DNA of 64,000 bases. Source: Chondrus crispus (taxonomy: Eukaryota > Rhodophyta > Florideophyceae > Gigartinales > Gigartinaceae). The translations under genes were made by a program, and so were the position numbers. How positions within the stretch are numbered: position 1 is the first letter of the stretch; every line of letters starts with the position of its first letter. Shown here piece by piece: positions 61,079-64,000 of the stretch. Below the pieces are notes generated by a model. The model did no database searches, was not told the DNA's origin, and saw nothing but the letters and a program-made list of their open reading frames with translations. The stretch is from NCBI RefSeq assembly GCF_000350225.1, contig NW_005179363.1, positions 361,590-425,589 on the forward strand, in the 5' to 3' direction.

Positions 61079-63946
61079 TCACATGCTTTTACTGGACACT
61101 GCAAGCCCCAGAAGTTCTACAAACTTCTGGAATAGAATTCGCCCAAGTGCTTTGGTTAAGATATCGGCAGGCATCGAAGTGGTCGGACAATGCGACAAAT
61201 ACACAATGTTTCTCTTAATAGCATCTCGTACGTAGTGGTATTTTACATCAACATGTTTGTTGCGACGGTTGATCGATTCATTCTGTGCAAACGAAATCGT
61301 CCCTGCATTGTCACACCCCATCATGATCGTGGGATCAGAATCAAGTCCGAGGACATCAGCAACAACTTGACGCAACCAGGTCGCCTCCTTACACGCTTCA
61401 CATAGTGCAATGTACTCAGCTTCACACGTCGAAGTCGCAACCACAGTCTGTTTCCGGGAACTCCAACTGATAGCTCCACCACAGAACTTGAAAACATATC
61501 CGCTGGTCGACTTGCGAGAGTCTGAACAACCGGCCCAGTCAGCATCACTGAAACCGAGCAACTCCGGCGATTTGGATTTATTGTCAAACACGATTCCTAA
61601 GTTTCGAGTCCCTTGCACGTATCGCATTACTCGTTTTACACCTGCCCAGTGTGACTCACATGGGTTGGCAGAATGTTGGGAAAGCTTTCCAATGGCGTAT
61701 GCCAAGTCTGGACGAGTGCCAACCATCAAGTACATAAGGCAACCGACTGCCTCACGATACGGTGCCTTTGTTTCGGAGTCGTTTTCGATAGAATTCGTGG
61801 TTTTGCGACCTTGTTCCATTGGAGTCAGAGAAGGGTTACAAGTCGACATTTTAAAACGGTCAAGCACATTTAATGCATACTTAGTTTGAGTGAGACTCAA
61901 TGTCTTGATAGTGCGATCTCTTTGAATCTCAAGACCAATGCAGACTTTTGCCTCACTAAGGTCTTTCATCTCAAACCGTTTGTTAAGCTCCCCCTTCATC
62001 CATTTGATGGCATGGATATCACTACCAGCGAGTAACAAGTCATCGACATAAAGTGCAATTAGCATGATAGTGTTACCAATGCGTTTAATGTAGAGGCACG
62101 GATCACTACGTGAAGTCTCAAATCCCAATTCACCGAGTAAGAAATCATCCACTTTGGTATGCCATTGACGAGGTGCTTGTTTAAGACCGTAAAGTGCTTT
62201 CAAAAGTTTACACACATGATCACTTTTGCTTTTGTCAACGCAGCCTTCGGGTTGCTCCATGTAGATGTCTTCATCCAAGTCGCCGTTCAAAAACGCAGTC
62301 ACGACATCCATCTGATGAAGTTCAAGGTCGTAATGAGCAACTAAGGCAAGAAGTAGACGAATAGTCGTAAACTTTATGACAGGGGCATATGTCTCAGTAT
62401 AGTCAAGACCCTGCACTTGCTGGAATCCACGGGCAACAAGTCTGGCTTTTGCACTTTCAACTATATTGCCATTTGCATCAGGCAGCTGCTTGACATTGAA
62501 AACCCATCGAGATGTCAAGATGTTTGACGCTTCAGATCGAGGAACAAGTATCCAAGTCCGATTCTTGGTCTGCGAGGCAAGTTCTTTGTCAATGCCGGTC
62601 TGCCAGAATGCAGCTCTAGGACCGTGGGTTGCTTGTTTGAAAGTCTTGGGACCTTCAATAGCGACATGTGCATGTGAAAGAAGAGCAGCTGCAAAGTTGC
62701 TCCTCCACCATGATCCGGGAGGTCTACTGATTCGAGACGATCTTCGTACAGCTGGAGTCGGAGTTGGAGGGGTGACATTCGGAGTTTCGACGGGAGGTGA
62801 TACATCATCTTCATCATTCTCACCTACAGAGTGAGTGTCCTCGTTTTCAATAACCTCCCCTGAAATTTCATCCTCTTCCGACCCAACCTCATTAGCATTT
62901 GGGGTAGCGGCTTCATTCTCATTGTCGCCACCGAGCAATACAACGCCAACGTCAGAGCTGATTGAATCTTTTTCATGTGCAGGAATGTCATGCATCCCAC
63001 ATGTCGATTCATCAAACTTGGCATCTCGTGAAACAACAACTTTACTCAACTCTCCGTCCCAAAGTTTGTATGCTTTACTGCATTGCGAATAACCGAGAAA
63101 CATCGCTTCACGCGCTCGCAAGTCAAGCTTACGGAGCTCTAATTTCGGTAATGTATACCAACACTTTGACCCAAATACTCGCAAATGGCCAACATTTGGA
63201 GTTGACTTCATCCAAATGTGATGGGGAGTCGTGTTAACTGGCAAAGCCCGTGAAGTAACTCGATTGCGTACATATACTGCAGTGGCAAGAGCCTCTGCCC
63301 AGAATCGTTTACTGACCTGTTTATGAGAAAGCATGGAACGGACAAGGTCAATCAAGGTTCGATTTAAACGTTCAGCAACACCGTTTTGTTCAGGTGTGTA
63401 GGCAGTGGTGAGCTGGTGCTGTGTACCGTTTGAATCCAAATATGACTTGAATTCTGTCGACAAGTACTCTCCCCCTCGATCAGTACGAAGCACCTTCACT
63501 TTGCGACCAGTGTGCGTTTGGGCAAACTGTTCATACAACTTGTATTTTGCAAAGGCCTCAGATTTATTTCGCATCGTGTACACAACTACCCAGTTCGAGT
63601 GATCATCTACAAATGTAATGAAGTATCTCGAACCACCAATGGACTGTACTTCGAGCGGACCGCAAACGTCAGAATGTACCAAGTCAAGACAGTTCTGTGC
63701 TCGAGACGATGATCGCTGTTTCGGGATTACTGATCGCGTTGCTTTGCCGAACACACACGCAGGACAAACGAGAGAGTGATTGTCAGACTTTCGATTCATT
63801 GCTCTGATCACATCGCTTTGACGAACATTGATGCCACTTACCACATTATTGTGAATCATTGATGCGATTCCTTGTACGTTAACATGGGCCATTCGTTCAT
63901 GTAGCGTCTGCAAGGTAACTACGTGAGCAGAGAAAGTCTCATTCAT
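61079..63946 (-). CDS. Copia pol polyprotein: integrase, reverse transcriptase, RNase H
   Basis: 955 codons visible without interruption. In order: a pre-integrase zinc site (ERMAHVN...CPACVFGKATR), the integrase core (LDLVHSDVCGPLEV, LRTDRGGEYLS, TPEQNGVAERLN), reverse transcriptase (WVFNVKQLPD, QMDVVTAFLNGDLDE, IALYVDDLLLAGSD) and RNase H (STCEAEYIALCEACKEA). Domain order integrase before reverse transcriptase is that of the Pseudoviridae/Copia type. Confidence 0.93.
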   Translation of the reverse strand: MNETFSAHVVTLQTLHERMAHVNVQGIASMIHNNVVSGINVRQSDVIRAMNRKSDNHSLVCPACVFGKATRSVIPKQRSSSRAQNCLDLVHSDVCGPLEVQSIGGSRYFITFVDDHSNWVVVYTMRNKSEAFAKYKLYEQFAQTHTGRKVKVLRTDRGGEYLSTEFKSYLDSNGTQHQLTTAYTPEQNGVAERLNRTLIDLVRSMLSHKQVSKRFWAEALATAVYVRNRVTSRALPVNTTPHHIWMKSTPNVGHLRVFGSKCWYTLPKLELRKLDLRAREAMFLGYSQCSKAYKLWDGELSKVVVSRDAKFDESTCGMHDIPAHEKDSISSDVGVVLLGGDNENEAATPNANEVGSEEDEISGEVIENEDTHSVGENDEDDVSPPVETPNVTPPTPTPAVRRSSRISRPPGSWWRSNFAAALLSHAHVAIEGPKTFKQATHGPRAAFWQTGIDKELASQTKNRTWILVPRSEASNILTSRWVFNVKQLPDANGNIVESAKARLVARGFQQVQGLDYTETYAPVIKFTTIRLLLALVAHYDLELHQMDVVTAFLNGDLDEDIYMEQPEGCVDKSKSDHVCKLLKALYGLKQAPRQWHTKVDDFLLGELGFETSRSDPCLYIKRIGNTIMLIALYVDDLLLAGSDIHAIKWMKGELNKRFEMKDLSEAKVCIGLEIQRDRTIKTLSLTQTKYALNVLDRFKMSTCNPSLTPMEQGRKTTNSIENDSETKAPYREAVGCLMYLMVGTRPDLAYAIGKLSQHSANPCESHWAGVKRVMRYVQGTRNLGIVFDNKSKSPELLGFSDADWAGCSDSRKSTSGYVFKFCGGAISWSSRKQTVVATSTCEAEYIALCEACKEATWLRQVVADVLGLDSDPTIMMGCDNAGTISFAQNESINRRNKHVDVKYHYVRDAIKRNIVYLSHCPTTSMPADILTKALGRILFQKFVELLGLAVSSKSM

Positions 63947-64000
63947 GACATCAAGTATGAATAAATCCCCAACTTGACTAGCTGTGGCAACTAGAGTTGG

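Larger units (their letters stand above)
60730..64000 (-). mobile_element. Ty1/Copia LTR element, continues past the right edge
   Basis: Reads on the minus strand. The visible part holds pol (61079-63946) and a purine tract (GAGGGGGAG) directly followed by TGTTGGAA, the typical start of a Copia 3' LTR, at 61067. The 5' LTR and gag lie outside the window. The visible coding part looks whole, which suggests a fairly young copy. Confidence 0.85.

Noticed and set aside
1-64000. tRNA and rRNA genes
   Set aside because: A few GGTTCGAATCC-like words (for example near 1218, 8685 and 19921) have no matching acceptor and anticodon arms around them; no rRNA sequence is recognised.

Overview
The window looks like nuclear DNA of a eukaryotic alga, most likely a red alga. 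The host genes are compact and mostly intronless: a plant-type TDY MAP kinase, a 7-dehydrocholesterol-reductase family sterol reductase with one 99-base GT-AG intron, an NADP-type malic enzyme and a relative of the plant/protist membrane pyrophosphatases. They sit among large, nested transposable elements. The organism call is an inference from gene content and architecture; no marker gene fixes the species. There are two runs of N, 537 and 100 bases long.

The left third (about 3.3-22 kb) is the host part. It holds a bZIP factor; a 1045-residue membrane protein with the fold signature of H+-pyrophosphatases but almost none of the catalytic Asp/Lys residues; the sterol reductase, with two near-perfect palindromes upstream; a gene encoding two tandem PanD (aspartate 1-decarboxylase) domains; a MAP kinase with a 255-residue His/Pro/Gln-rich N-terminal extension; a secreted Cys/Ser-rich protein of unknown role; and malic enzyme.

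From about 23.3 to 30.4 kb lies a decayed zone of DNA transposons. It contains a Crypton-type tyrosine recombinase flanked by inverted clusters of a CTATCCnGGGTC motif, a separate GCR1_C-like gene, a WRKY-GCM1/FLYWCH-type zinc finger, a Ulp1-type protease, and a short homeodomain-like segment repeated upstream of three of these genes.

The stretch from 30.5 to 56.5 kb is a three-layer nest. The bottom layer is a roughly 41-base GC-rich tandem array (30489-31836 and 55757-56530). A Ty3/Gypsy chromovirus lies inside it (31837-55756, minus strand, LTRs at both ends, near-matching 5-base target duplication). Inside the gag region of that element lies a 9575-bp TNP2-type (CMC/EnSpm/Plavaka-like) DNA transposon (44445-54019) with perfect 11-base terminal inverted repeats and a CTG target duplication. 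Besides its transposase and a divergent accessory gene, the transposon carries a complete 402-residue class I aminotransferase gene and the 3' part of an S-adenosylmethionine synthetase gene. This is gene capture by a cut-and-paste transposon, and it is the most striking structure in the window.

The right end (56.5-64 kb) has a run of hairpins, two GC-rich plus-strand genes, the larger of which resembles an antisense ORF carried inside the Gypsy element, a 36-base tandem repeat, and a Ty1/Copia element that runs off the right edge.
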